64,000 nucleotides of DNA from CAVTQY01 sp963736975 (GTDB lineage: Bacteria > Pseudomonadota > Alphaproteobacteria > Acetobacterales > Acetobacteraceae), in assembly GCA_963736975.1 (NCBI GenBank), contig CAVTQY010000001.1:868001-932000 (forward strand), given 5' to 3'. Position numbers and translations under genes: made by a program. Positions 24,815 to 33,669 of the stretch are shown here, piece by piece. A model generated the notes under the pieces. It was given only the letters and a program-made list of their open reading frames with translations. It did no database searches and was not told the origin of the DNA. Position 1 is the stretch's first letter, and each line of letters begins with the position of its first letter.

Positions 24815-25702
24815 ATGTTGCTTGCCGGGCTGCGGGCTTGGCTGGAAAGATCGCCGGTCGCCGAGGACGAACCGGCGGCGCTAAGCTCTTGCTCGGAGAG
24901 TCCTGCCGAGCCGCTCTCCTCCCCCACACTCGCCGACCTCGCTTGGCCCAGATCGCGGCTCGACTTCGCCGCCAAACTCTGGGGCGAGGGCTTCATCCTG
25001 CCGGGCGGTGAGCAGGAGGTTTTGCGGCTTGCCCGCCCCCTCGGCGTATCGCCGGCCTCCAGCCTGCTGCTTCTCGGTAGCGGCCCGGGCGGCGCAGCGC
25101 GGTCGATCGCCGTCCAGCTCGGCGGCTGGGTCAACGGCTTCGAGGCCGACCCGCAGCTCGCTGCGGCCGGCGCCGAGTTGTGCACCCGCGCCGGCGTGGG
25201 AAAGCGCGCACAGGTCGAAGCCTGGAACCCCGCCGATCCGCAGCTTGCCCACCGCTCCTATCATCACGCGCTTGCTTTGGAAGCGATGCGCGTCGGCCCG
25301 CCCGAAACCGTACTTGGCGCGCTTGCCTTGGCGCTGCGCCGCGACGGCCAGCTCGCGCTGATCGAGGCAGTGAAGCTATCCAATTCCGACGATGGGTTCG
25401 CGGATTGGATGCGATTGGAGCGACGCGTCACGCCAGTGCCTGCCGAGGCCTCCATCAGTCGGCTATTGTCCCGGCTGGGTTTTGAGATCCGCGTAGTGGA
25501 GGACATTTCCCCACGGCACATGTCACAGGCGCTGCAAGGTTGGCGCGACGCTGTTCACAACCTCTCAGGGGAGCGGCCCTCGCCTGGACAGGCTGCGGTG
25601 ATCGTGCGGGAAGCAGAGCTGTGGTGGGCGCGCATCCGATTGATGCGCACGGGCCGGCTTCGGTTGATGCGCTGGCACGCTATCCGGCGCGCGCCGGCCT
25701 GA
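24815..25702 (+). CDS. Class I SAM-dependent methyltransferase-like protein
   Basis: A 295-residue protein. The Rossmann core has motif I as SLLLLGSGPGGAARSIAVQL (about 89-108), then a second acidic strand GWVNGFEADPQLAAAGAELC, and an ALALRRDGQLALIEAVK strand near residue 180. The N-terminus shows a WGEGFILPGGEQEVLRLARP block seen in glycine/sarcosine or methoxy-mycolic-like methyltransferases. The substrate cannot be inferred. A 225-bp spacer without a visible gene separates it from the MetE-like gene. A GTG or ATG further in frame is possible as start; the one given keeps the conserved block. Confidence 0.78.
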   Translation: MLLAGLRAWLERSPVAEDEPAALSSCSESPAEPLSSPTLADLAWPRSRLDFAAKLWGEGFILPGGEQEVLRLARPLGVSPASSLLLLGSGPGGAARSIAVQLGGWVNGFEADPQLAAAGAELCTRAGVGKRAQVEAWNPADPQLAHRSYHHALALEAMRVGPPETVLGALALALRRDGQLALIEAVKLSNSDDGFADWMRLERRVTPVPAEASISRLLSRLGFEIRVVEDISPRHMSQALQGWRDAVHNLSGERPSPGQAAVIVREAELWWARIRLMRTGRLRLMRWHAIRRAPA

Positions 25703-25744
25703 GCACTGTGCCTATGGACTCCACCAGCGCGACACCTACGCCGA

Positions 25745-26305
25745 TCAGATCGGACCGACGAGCGCCGCCAGGGCCAACCCAAGCAGAATGTCAGGGCCCA
25801 TGACCAGCGCCGCCTGAATGCCGGTAACCTGCAACGCCAATCGGATCGCGAACCATTCAAGCCACAGCGCCCAGCCCTGCGCGACGAGTTGTGTGGTCTC
25901 GCCAATCCATGCCGGCGGATGCAACAGGCCAATAACCGCCGCTGCAAGCAGCAGCGCATACTGGACGACATTGCACCAGTTCCATAGCGCGATGAAGCGC
26001 GGCCACAGTCTATCCCGACCAAGGGACGCCACGATCGGCCGCGATATAACCGCGTATCCGGCCCAGCCGATCACGTATGCCAGCAACTCCAGCGCGAGGG
26101 CATGGGGCAGTGCCGCCGGCCATCCGTCCTGGGACCACGAAATGAGCAACACAGCGACCAGCAGCGGCAGGCAGATCGCCGCGGCCCAGAAGCTGCGAGC
26201 GGCGGTGCGCAGATCGTCGGCGACGTAGCCGACACCCTCCGCGCGCCCGCGCGCCAGCAGCAGTGCCCCTTGCAGTCCCGAGAAAACCGTGACGGCGACG
26301 CTCAT
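25745..26305 (-). CDS. Integral membrane protein (paralogue of the 26432-27004 protein)
   Basis: A 186-residue protein with about five hydrophobic segments, such as AAAICLPLLVAVLLISW, ALALELLAYVIGWAGYAVI, ALLLAAAVIGLL and ALVMGPDILLGLALAALVG. The N-terminus GALLLARGRAEGVGYVADDL is clearly related to the GIFLLARGRVNGLRHFGDTP stretch of the neighbouring protein, so the pair arose by duplication. No transport or enzyme motif is seen. It is the last gene of the dapD-dapE transcript, separated from its paralogue by two REP-like hairpins. Function unknown. Confidence 0.8.
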   Translation of the reverse strand: MSVAVTVFSGLQGALLLARGRAEGVGYVADDLRTAARSFWAAAICLPLLVAVLLISWSQDGWPAALPHALALELLAYVIGWAGYAVISRPIVASLGRDRLWPRFIALWNWCNVVQYALLLAAAVIGLLHPPAWIGETTQLVAQGWALWLEWFAIRLALQVTGIQAALVMGPDILLGLALAALVGPI

Positions 26306-26337
26306 CCGAGGCTCCGCATTTTGGCAGCACCGCCACT

Positions 26338-26387
26338 AGAGCGTGATCGCTTGAGGCGGACACGTCGGAAAGCGTGAATCACGCTCT
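26338..26387. repeat. REP-like inverted repeat 1
   Basis: AGAGCGTGAT (26338-26347) and ATCACGCTCT (26378-26387) form perfect 10-base arms around a 30-base centre that contains CGCTTGAGGCGG. It sits between two membrane-protein genes, 13 bp from the similar hairpin at 26401. Confidence 0.8.
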
Positions 26388-26400
26388 CAAACAAGGAGTT

Positions 26401-26440
26401 AGAGCAGGATTGCTTCGCCTGCCAGAAGCGATCATGCTCT
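26401..26440. repeat. REP-like inverted repeat 2
   Basis: AGAGCAGGAT (26401-26410) pairs with ATCATGCTCT (26431-26440) with one mismatch, and the inner TGCTTC/GAAGCG continues the stem. The outer arms match the first hairpin (AGAGC...GCTCT). It overlaps the last bases of the upstream membrane-protein gene and may terminate or stabilise that mRNA. Confidence 0.8.
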
Positions 26441-27004
26441 GACCAGCAGGCGGGGACCGAACACGAGCAGCACGGTACCGATATTCACGATTGCCACCAG
26501 CAGCGCCGCCCGGACCCCGGAGATCATCAGCGCGTGCCGGGCGAGAAACCAATGAAGCCACAGCGCATAGCAGGCCAGCAGCGCAATCACCAGAATGCCG
26601 GCAACCTGCGCGGAGATGGCGCCCTCGACCAGCGGATAAACAAATATCAGCAGCGCGGCTGCCACGGCCGGGATCGCCCACTGGCACCAGTTGAGCGCGG
26701 TAGCGAAGCGGAGCCATTGCGCCTGGCGATGCCACAGCCGCGCCGCCTCATAAGACAGGACGGGCGGGGCAAGCAGGGCGCATAGGGTCGCCAACAGATC
26801 CGAAACTGCAATAAGACCGCCGCCCCGCGCGAGCATCAAAACGCCGCCCACCAACGGGAACGCGATCAGCGGCGCCAGGCTCGCCAGAAAAGCCTGCGGC
26901 GTGTCGCCAAAATGGCGCAACCCATTCACTCGTCCTCGGGCGAGCAGGAAGATGCCTACAAGAATACTGCCCACTGGCGGACGCTGGCGGCGCGGCAAGG
27001 TCAT
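26432..27004 (-). CDS. Integral membrane protein
   Basis: A 190-residue protein with about five hydrophobic helices: SLAPLIAFPLVGGVLMLARG, LLATLCALLAPPVL, AIPAVAAALLIFVYPL, VAGILVIALLACYALWLHW and ALLVAIVNIGTVLLVFG. The N-terminus is basic (MTLPRRQRPPVGS). It overlaps the dapE stop by four bases (ATGA) and so is translated from the dap mRNA. It is paralogous to the next gene downstream. No motif points to a substrate. Its link to lysine/peptidoglycan precursor genes is only positional. Confidence 0.8.
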   Translation of the reverse strand: MTLPRRQRPPVGSILVGIFLLARGRVNGLRHFGDTPQAFLASLAPLIAFPLVGGVLMLARGGGLIAVSDLLATLCALLAPPVLSYEAARLWHRQAQWLRFATALNWCQWAIPAVAAALLIFVYPLVEGAISAQVAGILVIALLACYALWLHWFLARHALMISGVRAALLVAIVNIGTVLLVFGPRLLVRA

Positions 27005-28140
27005 GACAGAAAGGCGGCAAGCACCGCCCGATAGATACCGGCCAAAGCCCGAAGCTCGGCGACCGGGACGCGTTCATCCACCTGGTGCATCGTAGCGCCC
27101 ACAAGGCCGAATTCAGCGACCGGGCAATAGCGCGCGATGAAACGTGCGTCGGACGTGCCGCCGCCCGTATCCAACCTGGGTTCAATGCCGGTTTCACGTG
27201 CAATGACCTGTCGCAGCCCCTCGATCATCTCCCCGGGATCGGTCAGAAAAGACTCGCCGCTGATCGATGCATCCAGCTCGAAGCGCTCACTATAGCGGGC
27301 AAGCGCCGCGCGCAGCCACGCCCTCAGCGACACGCCGTTATGGTGATCGTTGAAGCGGATGTTGAGCGCGGCGCGGGCAACGTCCGGGATCACGTTGGTC
27401 GCGGTATTGCCGACATCGATGCTGGTGACCTGCAGCGTGGACGGCTCGAACCACTCGCTGCCTGCATCGAGCGGCACCGCCGTGATCGCCGCGAGCGCCT
27501 GCACCAGCCGATGCACCGGATTGTCCGCACGCTGCGGGTAGGCGACATGCCCCTGTGTGCCATGCACAGCAATCGTCACGTTCAGGCTGCCGCGGCGGCC
27601 GATCTTGATGACCTCGCCAAGCCGCTCCGGGCAGGTGGGCTCGCCGACGAGGCAGAAATCCGGGATCTGCCCGTTCTGTGCCATCCAGTCCAGCACGCGG
27701 ACGGTCCCGTCCACCGCCGGACCCTCCTCATCCCCGGTGATCAGCAGGCTGATCGAGCCATGTCGCGGGTTCTCGGCAAGGTGCCGTGCGACCCCCGCCA
27801 CGAACGCGGCTATGGCACCCTTCATGTCGCAGGCGCCGCGGCCATGCACCACACCGTCGCGCACGGCACCGGAGAACGGATCGTCCGGCCACACCCCGGT
27901 CCCCGCCGGCACCACGTCGGTATGCCCCGCAAAGCAGATATGCGGCGGCTCCGAGCCGATACGGGCGAACATATTCTCGGTCTGGCCGAAGCGTATCCGC
28001 ATGACCGCGAAGCCGAGCCGCTCCAGGGCCTCCGCGAGGATCGCCTGGGCCCCCGCATCCGCCGGCGTCACCGACGGGCAGCGGATCAGCGCCTGCGCCA
28101 GACCCAGCGGATCTTCCAGTGAAGCGGGATGGTCGATCAA
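27001..28140 (-). CDS. dapE: Succinyl-diaminopimelate desuccinylase
   Basis: A 379-residue zinc metallopeptidase-fold enzyme that splits N-succinyl-LL-diaminopimelate into succinate and LL-DAP for lysine and cell-wall synthesis. Metal ligands are His and Asp in CFAGHTDVVPAGTG and GRGACDMKGAIAAFVAG (about 69-110), the catalytic Glu pair in LITGDEEGPAVDGT (about 135), and the late GTSDARFIARYCPVAEFG with VDERVPVAEL. A TTG at 28140 overlapping the dapD stop (TTGA) gives the right family length. Upstream in-frame codons look non-conserved. It is coupled to dapD before it and to a membrane protein after it. Confidence 0.94.
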   Translation of the reverse strand: MIDHPASLEDPLGLAQALIRCPSVTPADAGAQAILAEALERLGFAVMRIRFGQTENMFARIGSEPPHICFAGHTDVVPAGTGVWPDDPFSGAVRDGVVHGRGACDMKGAIAAFVAGVARHLAENPRHGSISLLITGDEEGPAVDGTVRVLDWMAQNGQIPDFCLVGEPTCPERLGEVIKIGRRGSLNVTIAVHGTQGHVAYPQRADNPVHRLVQALAAITAVPLDAGSEWFEPSTLQVTSIDVGNTATNVIPDVARAALNIRFNDHHNGVSLRAWLRAALARYSERFELDASISGESFLTDPGEMIEGLRQVIARETGIEPRLDTGGGTSDARFIARYCPVAEFGLVGATMHQVDERVPVAELRALAGIYRAVLAAFLS

Positions 28141-28976
28141 TCGCGCAGCAGCTCGTTGATGGACGTTTTCGCCCTCGTGCCTGCATCCACCCGCTTGACG
28201 ATCACCGCACAATAGAGGCTCGGGCCCGGCGAGCCGTCGGGCAACGACCGTCCGGGCAAAGAGCCCGGTACCACAACGGAATAGGCCGGCACCCGACCGA
28301 TATGGATCTCCCCGGTAGCGCGGTCGATCACCTTGGTAGATGCGCCGATAAACACGCCCATCGACAATACGCTGCCGCGCTCGACGATGACGCCCTCAGC
28401 GATCTCGGAGCGGGCGCCGACAAAGCAATCGTCCTCGATGATGACCGGATTGGCCTGCAACGGCTCCAGGACTCCACCGATGCCGACGCCGCCCGATAGG
28501 TGGCAATTCTGCCCGATCTGCGCGCAGCTACCCACCGTCGCCCAGGTATCCACCATCGTGTTGCGGCCGACATGGGCCCCCGCATTGACGAAGCTCGGCA
28601 TCAACACGACGCCGGGCGCGATGTAGGCGGACCGGCGTACCACCGCACCCGGAACGGCGCGGAACCCCGCAGCGCGGAACCGGTTCTCACCCCAGCCGGC
28701 GAATTTCAGCGGCACCTTATCGAACACCGGCGTCCCGCCCGGCCCTTCCATGCGCACCGAATCGGTCAGGCGAAAAGACAGCAGCACCGCCTTCTTCAGC
28801 CATTGGTTCACCTGCCATCCGGCGCCGATCGGCTCGGCGACGCGTACCGCGCCCGAGTCGAGCGCCTCGAGCGTGGCTTCAACGGCATCACGTGCGGCAC
28901 CGCCTGTCGCCGGCGAGAGTGTCTCGCGCCGTTCCCACAGCGCGTCCACGGCCTGCTGCAAATGGTCGGTCTGCAT
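28137..28976 (-). CDS. dapD: Tetrahydrodipicolinate N-succinyltransferase
   Basis: A 279-residue left-handed beta-helix acyltransferase that adds succinyl-CoA to tetrahydrodipicolinate in the lysine/DAP pathway. The N-terminal domain starts MQTDHLQQAVDALWERRETL. Hexapeptide repeats run from SAYIAPGVVLMPSFVNAGAHV through TMVDTWATVGSCAQIGQNCH, GGVGIGGVLEPLQANPVIIE and GARSEIAEGVIVERGSVLSM. The C-terminus GEIHIGRVPAYSVVVPGS is typical. The ATG at 28976 is chosen because it begins the conserved helix; 19 upstream codons are not conserved. It is the first gene of the dap operon, with a 150-bp divergent spacer to the diguanylate cyclase gene. Confidence 0.95.
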   Translation of the reverse strand: MQTDHLQQAVDALWERRETLSPATGGAARDAVEATLEALDSGAVRVAEPIGAGWQVNQWLKKAVLLSFRLTDSVRMEGPGGTPVFDKVPLKFAGWGENRFRAAGFRAVPGAVVRRSAYIAPGVVLMPSFVNAGAHVGRNTMVDTWATVGSCAQIGQNCHLSGGVGIGGVLEPLQANPVIIEDDCFVGARSEIAEGVIVERGSVLSMGVFIGASTKVIDRATGEIHIGRVPAYSVVVPGSLPGRSLPDGSPGPSLYCAVIVKRVDAGTRAKTSINELLRD

Positions 28977-29126
28977 GTCGGGGATTCCCCACTGTGCGGC
29001 GGCGCCCGCGGAGGGCGGACCATGCGCAGGCACCCAGGCGGTGTCAACGCACCACGCCGACCCCGCCAGCCGTATGGAAACCGTTTCTTATCTGTTGGTA
29101 GGCTGGAATGGCTCGCCGCTCAGCAA

Positions 29127-30500
29127 ATGATCCCGATGCACCCGATCACTGACAGAAACCCGACCTCTCCCGGCTCGGACCTACCCTTGCGCGGGGCCTT
29201 GGTGGAAAGCCGGCAGCGCTGGCGCGACCTCGTCAGCTTGGCAACCGACATGGCCTTCGAAACCGATGCCGACGGGCGGTTCACCTTCGTCATGCCCGAC
29301 CCGCTGTTCGGCTGGCCGGCCGGCGCTTTGCTCGGACAAGCGGCCGAACGCCTGCTCGCCCGCGCCGCCGGGCCGCCCGGATTCAACCCGTTCCATGCCG
29401 CTGCGCCGTTCCGCGCGCAACGCGCATGGCTCACGCGGGCCGATGGCGGTCTCGCGTGCCTCTCGTTTTCGGCCGTCCCGCTGCTGAACGGCCGGCAGCA
29501 CGGCATAGGCACCCGCGGCGTGGGCATCGACGTCACGGCGGAAGACGACCAGGAAGGGGTGATCGCCGCCGCACTTCGTCGCGGCGCCGTCATCGACGAT
29601 ATTCTGTGGCGCATGCGCCAGGAAGTTTTGGCGCCGCGCATGATGCGCGCGGTGCTGGACGGGCTGGTCAAGGCCGTCGGCGCGGAAGGCGCCGCCGTCA
29701 TCGCTGACGGTGCGTCCATTTTGCACCAGATCGGTGCCGACGCCGGCGGGATCCTGGCAACCGCAGCCGAGCTGTTGCAAGAGATCGAGGAAGGGTCCTC
29801 AACCAAAGTCATCCAGGCGGCGGAGCGTCCGTTGCTCGTCTGCTTCTGCCAGTCCCGGTTCGGTGAACGGGCCGGGCTGGCGGTCTGGCGCACGGCCGGC
29901 GGCCGAAGATGGGACCTGGACGACCAGACCCTGACAGGCTCCGTCAGCAGCATCGTGCGCGTCGTGCTGGAGCATGACGCCATTCAGCGGGAAATGGCGC
30001 GACAGGCCCGCACCGACCCGCTCACCGGCATGCTCAACCGGCGCGCCTTCGTGGAAGAACTCTCTCGCCACATCGACCGGCTGGAGCGTGAGCAGTTGCC
30101 CGGGACGTTGATTTACGCCGACCTCGACAACTTCAAGGCGGTCAATGATGCCTGGGGGCACGAGATCGGCGACCGCGTCCTGTGCCGGGCAGCGGGAATG
30201 CTCCGCAACATGGTTCGCCCCACCGATCTCGTCGCGCGGCTTGGCGGCGACGAGTTCGCGATCTGGCTGAACGGAGCCGATCAGCTCACCGCAGCCGAAC
30301 GAGCCGAGTGGTTGCGTATGAATGCACCGCGCGAGTTTGCCGAGGTGATCGGCTCCATGAAACCCACGCTGGCTTTTTCGATCGGGATTGCAATGCGACA
30401 TAGTGGTGAGGAAGTTGAGAACGTCTTTCGCCGAGCCGACCTCGCCATGTACGAGGTGAAGCACGCCGGACGGGGCCACTGGCGCGTGGCGCAGGCGTAG
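29127..30500 (+). CDS. Diguanylate cyclase with PAS-like sensor (GGDEF)
   Basis: About 457 residues. A PAS-like region (15-130) includes VSLATDMAFETDADGRFTFV and is followed by a middle region (150-290), then the GGDEF domain from ARTDPLTGMLNRRAFVEEL. The active-site GGDEF is at about 373-377 (LVARLGGDEFAIW), so c-di-GMP synthesis is expected. RPTD lies five residues upstream, which is a proper inhibitory I-site for product feedback. No membrane segment is seen, so it should be cytoplasmic. The ATG at 29127 is the likely start; ATG 29136 is an alternative. The next gene begins 5 bp downstream. Confidence 0.9.
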   Translation: MIPMHPITDRNPTSPGSDLPLRGALVESRQRWRDLVSLATDMAFETDADGRFTFVMPDPLFGWPAGALLGQAAERLLARAAGPPGFNPFHAAAPFRAQRAWLTRADGGLACLSFSAVPLLNGRQHGIGTRGVGIDVTAEDDQEGVIAAALRRGAVIDDILWRMRQEVLAPRMMRAVLDGLVKAVGAEGAAVIADGASILHQIGADAGGILATAAELLQEIEEGSSTKVIQAAERPLLVCFCQSRFGERAGLAVWRTAGGRRWDLDDQTLTGSVSSIVRVVLEHDAIQREMARQARTDPLTGMLNRRAFVEELSRHIDRLEREQLPGTLIYADLDNFKAVNDAWGHEIGDRVLCRAAGMLRNMVRPTDLVARLGGDEFAIWLNGADQLTAAERAEWLRMNAPREFAEVIGSMKPTLAFSIGIAMRHSGEEVENVFRRADLAMYEVKHAGRGHWRVAQA

Positions 30501-30505
30501 GCCCG

Positions 30506-31738
30506 GTGCGGTTCGGCCGGGCACCAAAGGCTGCCGAGAGCGGCGCCAGTTTGGCGGCACGAGTGCGGCTTGGGGCCAATCCGGACACCCCGACGACGAC
30601 GTTGGAGCAGCTCGCCGCCGACCCGGACATGATGGTGCGCGCAGCACTGGCGTTGAATCCGGCGGCACCCGCGCGCGCCAACCAGACCCTCGGGCGCGAC
30701 CCGGATGAGCGCGTGCGTGCCCTGCTCGCGCGCAAACTCGCCGCGCTTACGCCGGGACTGTCGGATGGCGATCACGGCGAGCTCGAACGCCTGACCTACG
30801 AAACCCTGGTGACGCTGGTCGAGGATGAGGCCGTGCGCGTGCGCGCGGCCATTGCCGATGTAGTGAAACAGATGCGCGACGCACCGCGCAGCCTGATTCT
30901 GCGCCTCGCCCGCGACTGCGCTATGCCGGTCAGCGAGCCGGTGATTCGGTTTTCGCCCCTTCTGACCACCGCGGATCTGTTATCTCTACTGAACGCTCCG
31001 GCCTCGCCGGCGACCGCGCTGGCGATTGCCCGCCGCCCCCACCTCAACCCCAGCGTCGCCGATGCGATCGCCGGCTGCGAGGACGACCAAGCGATACGCG
31101 AGCTGCTCAGCAACCCGTCCGCGCAGATACGGGAGGCGACGCTCGACGCGTTGATCGCGCGCGCCGCCGACCATGAGGACTGGCACGAACCGCTGGTGAA
31201 CCGCCCGCGCCTGCCGCCGCAAAGCGCGCGGGCTCTGTCGTCGATCGTAGCGACTCAGCTTCTGGAAGTGCTGGCAGGGCGGGCCGATCTCGGCCCGGCA
31301 TTGCTCGCGGAACTCCGGCAGCGATTGCAGGATCGCCTCGCCGCGGATCCGGCGAATGCCGCAACCCCTCAGGAAACAACGACCGAACAGGCGATCGCCA
31401 GGGCCCATCGGATCGCGCGTGCCGGTCAGCTTTCGGAGCAAACGGTTCTCGCCACCATTCAGCAGGGCGACATCAGGCTTGCCGTCGCATTGCTCGCTGT
31501 TGCCGCCGATATGCCGGTTTCGGCCATTGATCGAGCGGCGTCATTGCGCAGCGCCAAGGCTCTCGTCAGTCTCGTCTGGAAGGCAGGGTTTTCGATGGTT
31601 CTGTCTGCAGCGGTGCAAACGGGGCTGGGACATCTGGCGCCATCCGCCGTGTTGATGCCCGGCCCTGGCAGCACGTTTCCGCTGGCCGTCGAGGAAATGC
31701 GCTGGCAAATCGACCTCCTGCGAAGAACCGGCTGGTAG
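30506..31738 (+). CDS. DUF2336 family protein
   Basis: A 410-residue helical-repeat protein starting at GTG. HEAT-like turns such as LEQLAADPDMMVRAALALNP, DPDERVRALLARKLAALTPG and DEAVRVRAAIADVVKQM fill the N-terminal 150 residues. They are followed by the DUF2336 core (LILRLARDCAMPVSEPVIRF, NPSAQIREATLDALIARAAD, HEPLVNRPRLPPQSARALSS). The family is widespread in alphaproteobacteria with no settled function. It is co-transcribed with the diguanylate cyclase (5-bp gap), so it might act in the same signalling route; this is inference. Confidence 0.87.
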   Translation: MRFGRAPKAAESGASLAARVRLGANPDTPTTTLEQLAADPDMMVRAALALNPAAPARANQTLGRDPDERVRALLARKLAALTPGLSDGDHGELERLTYETLVTLVEDEAVRVRAAIADVVKQMRDAPRSLILRLARDCAMPVSEPVIRFSPLLTTADLLSLLNAPASPATALAIARRPHLNPSVADAIAGCEDDQAIRELLSNPSAQIREATLDALIARAADHEDWHEPLVNRPRLPPQSARALSSIVATQLLEVLAGRADLGPALLAELRQRLQDRLAADPANAATPQETTTEQAIARAHRIARAGQLSEQTVLATIQQGDIRLAVALLAVAADMPVSAIDRAASLRSAKALVSLVWKAGFSMVLSAAVQTGLGHLAPSAVLMPGPGSTFPLAVEEMRWQIDLLRRTGW

Positions 31739-31817
31739 ATTTGCTTTTTGCTGGTCGCTTTTGCTCTCCCTTAACATCGATGTGGTCCTCTGATGCCGAA
31801 ATTCGGAGGATTCGCCC

Positions 31818-32096
31818 GTGTCCGCCAGTCGTCTTGTCAATCGCAACGTGGTCGCCGGCAGCGGCCGCACGAGCATGCGCCTGGAGCCCGAGCTTTGGGA
31901 TGCGCTTCTCGAAATCTGCCAGCGCGAAAGTCGCGATATGCACGATGTGATCCGCAGCGTCGATGCGGCGCGCGCCGCCGGGGGGCGCACCAGCGCCGTC
32001 CGCGTGTTCGTGCTGCAGTATTTTCGTGCCGCTGCTACCGAAGCCGGCCATGCCGCGGCGGGCCACGGCCCGCATATGGAACGGCAGGCCGCCTAG
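31818..32096 (+). CDS. Ribbon-helix-helix domain protein
   Basis: A 92-residue protein starting at GTG 31818, with GGAGG nine bases upstream. The segment NVVAGSGRTSMRLEPELWDA is an RHH beta strand followed by LLEICQRESRDMHDVIRSVD, the two helices of an RHH_4-like fold. Family members bind DNA or associate with other proteins; the targets here are unknown. The C-terminal tail is Ala/His-rich. It is convergent with the dehydrogenase gene at 32104, with a 7-bp gap. Confidence 0.83.
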   Translation: MSASRLVNRNVVAGSGRTSMRLEPELWDALLEICQRESRDMHDVIRSVDAARAAGGRTSAVRVFVLQYFRAAATEAGHAAAGHGPHMERQAA

Positions 32097-32103
32097 GCCC
32101 CAG

Positions 32104-33582
32104 CTAAGTACCGATGCCGCCGACGGCGAGATACTTGATCTCGAGATACTCCTCGATCCCGTATTTCGACCCCTCTCGGCCCAGACCGGACGCTTTCATC
32201 CCGCCGAATGGCGCTTCGGCGGTTGAGATGATCCCCTCGTTGACCCCGATCAGCCCGTATTCCAACGCCTCGCCGACGCGGAAAATCCGCCCCACGTCGC
32301 GCGCATAAAAATACGCCGCCAGGCCGAACTCGGTATCGTTCGCCAGCCGGATCGCCTCCTCCTCCGTCTTGAACCGGAACAGCGGCGCCACCGGGCCGAA
32401 TGTTTCCTCGCGGAAGATCACCGCCTCATGCGGCACATCGGCAAGCAATGTCGGCTCGAAGAAATTGCCGCCGAGGCGATGACGATGCCCGCCGGTCAGC
32501 ACTTTAGCCCCGCGCTGAGTCGCATCGGCGATATGCGCTTCGACCTTCTTCACCGCGTCGGCATTGATCAGCGGACCCTGCACCACGCCGGGCTCCATAC
32601 CGTTGCCGACCTTCATCTGTTCGATCGCGGCTTTGAATTTCTGCGCGAAAGCATCATGGACGCCCTCCTGCACCAGGATGCGATTGGCGCACACGCAGGT
32701 CTGCCCCGTATTGCGATACTTGCTCCCCATCGCGCCGACCACCGCGGCATCTAGGTCCGCATCGTCGAACACGATGAACGGCGCATTACCGCCCAGCTCC
32801 ATGCTGGTCTTCTTGATTGTCGGCGCGCATTGCGCCAGCAGCTTGGCCCCCACTTCGGTCGAGCCGGTGAAAGACAGTTTGCGCACAAGCGGATTGGACG
32901 TGAGCTCGGCGCCGGTTTCGCCCGACGGTCCGGTGATGATGTTGCACACGCCCGGCGGCATGCCGGCGCGTTCTGCCAACACCGCGAGCGCCAGAGCCGA
33001 GAACGGTGTCTGACTGGCCGGTCGGATCACGCCGGTGCAGCCGGCAGCCCAGCCGGGCCCGGCCTTCCGCGTGATCATCGCGGCAGGGAAGTTCCACGGC
33101 GTAATCGCGGCGAAAACGCCGACCGGCTCCTTCAGCACCAGGATGCGGCGGCCCTTGGCGTTCTGCGGGATCGTATCGCCATAGACGCGCTTTCCTTCCT
33201 CGGCGAACCAGTCGATGAAACTCGCCGCATAGGCGATCTCGCCCTTGCTTTCGCTCAGCGGCTTGCCTTGCTCGGCGGTCATGATCACCGCCAGATCGTC
33301 GGTGTTCGCCAGCATCAGGTCGGAGAGCTTGCGCAGGATCGCCCCGCGCTCCTTGGCCAGCATCGCCCGCCACGCCGGCCAGGCACGCGCAGCCGCCTCG
33401 ATCGCCCGCCGCGTCTCCGCCGCCCCCATCGCCGGTACCTCGCCGACAGCCTCGCCGGTCGCGGGGTTCTTCACCACAGTCGTCTTGCCGCTGTCGGCCT
33501 CCACCCATTTCCCGTCGATGCAATTGGCCTGGCGCAGCAGCGTCGGATCCTTCAGCGGCAGCGGCGTCGCTGGATTGAGCAT
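32104..33582 (-). CDS. gabD: NAD(P)+-dependent succinate-semialdehyde dehydrogenase
   Basis: A 492-residue aldehyde dehydrogenase that oxidises succinate semialdehyde to succinate in the GABA shunt. Motifs in order: cofactor strand PWNFPAAMITRKAGPGWAAG, general-base Glu in SMELGGNAPFIVFDDADLD (about 262), and the nucleophile Cys in NTGQTCVCANR (about 296). The EETFGPVAPLFRF and AEAPFGGMKASGLGREGSKY blocks are typical of GabD. One oddity: the cofactor-site KPA motif reads RPAS (GVIRPASQTPFSA), Lys replaced by Arg, which may alter NAD/NADP preference. No GABA transaminase is nearby. The start ATG is at 33582. Confidence 0.92.
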   Translation of the reverse strand: MLNPATPLPLKDPTLLRQANCIDGKWVEADSGKTTVVKNPATGEAVGEVPAMGAAETRRAIEAAARAWPAWRAMLAKERGAILRKLSDLMLANTDDLAVIMTAEQGKPLSESKGEIAYAASFIDWFAEEGKRVYGDTIPQNAKGRRILVLKEPVGVFAAITPWNFPAAMITRKAGPGWAAGCTGVIRPASQTPFSALALAVLAERAGMPPGVCNIITGPSGETGAELTSNPLVRKLSFTGSTEVGAKLLAQCAPTIKKTSMELGGNAPFIVFDDADLDAAVVGAMGSKYRNTGQTCVCANRILVQEGVHDAFAQKFKAAIEQMKVGNGMEPGVVQGPLINADAVKKVEAHIADATQRGAKVLTGGHRHRLGGNFFEPTLLADVPHEAVIFREETFGPVAPLFRFKTEEEAIRLANDTEFGLAAYFYARDVGRIFRVGEALEYGLIGVNEGIISTAEAPFGGMKASGLGREGSKYGIEEYLEIKYLAVGGIGT

Positions 33583-33669
33583 GGCGATCCTCCTCCGTGT
33601 CTCGGTATCATGCGAAGATAGGCCGAGCGCAGGAGCCTGTCAGCCGTGCCTGCCGCGACAGGGGGACCC

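Noticed and set aside
27085..28122. 345-residue plus-strand ORF opposite dapE
   Set aside because: dapE on the minus strand has all catalytic motifs and proper coupling; the plus frame has none.
28500..29126. Long N-terminal extension of the GGDEF protein
   Set aside because: The frame runs antisense through dapD with no family pattern; ATG 29127 gives a sensible protein.
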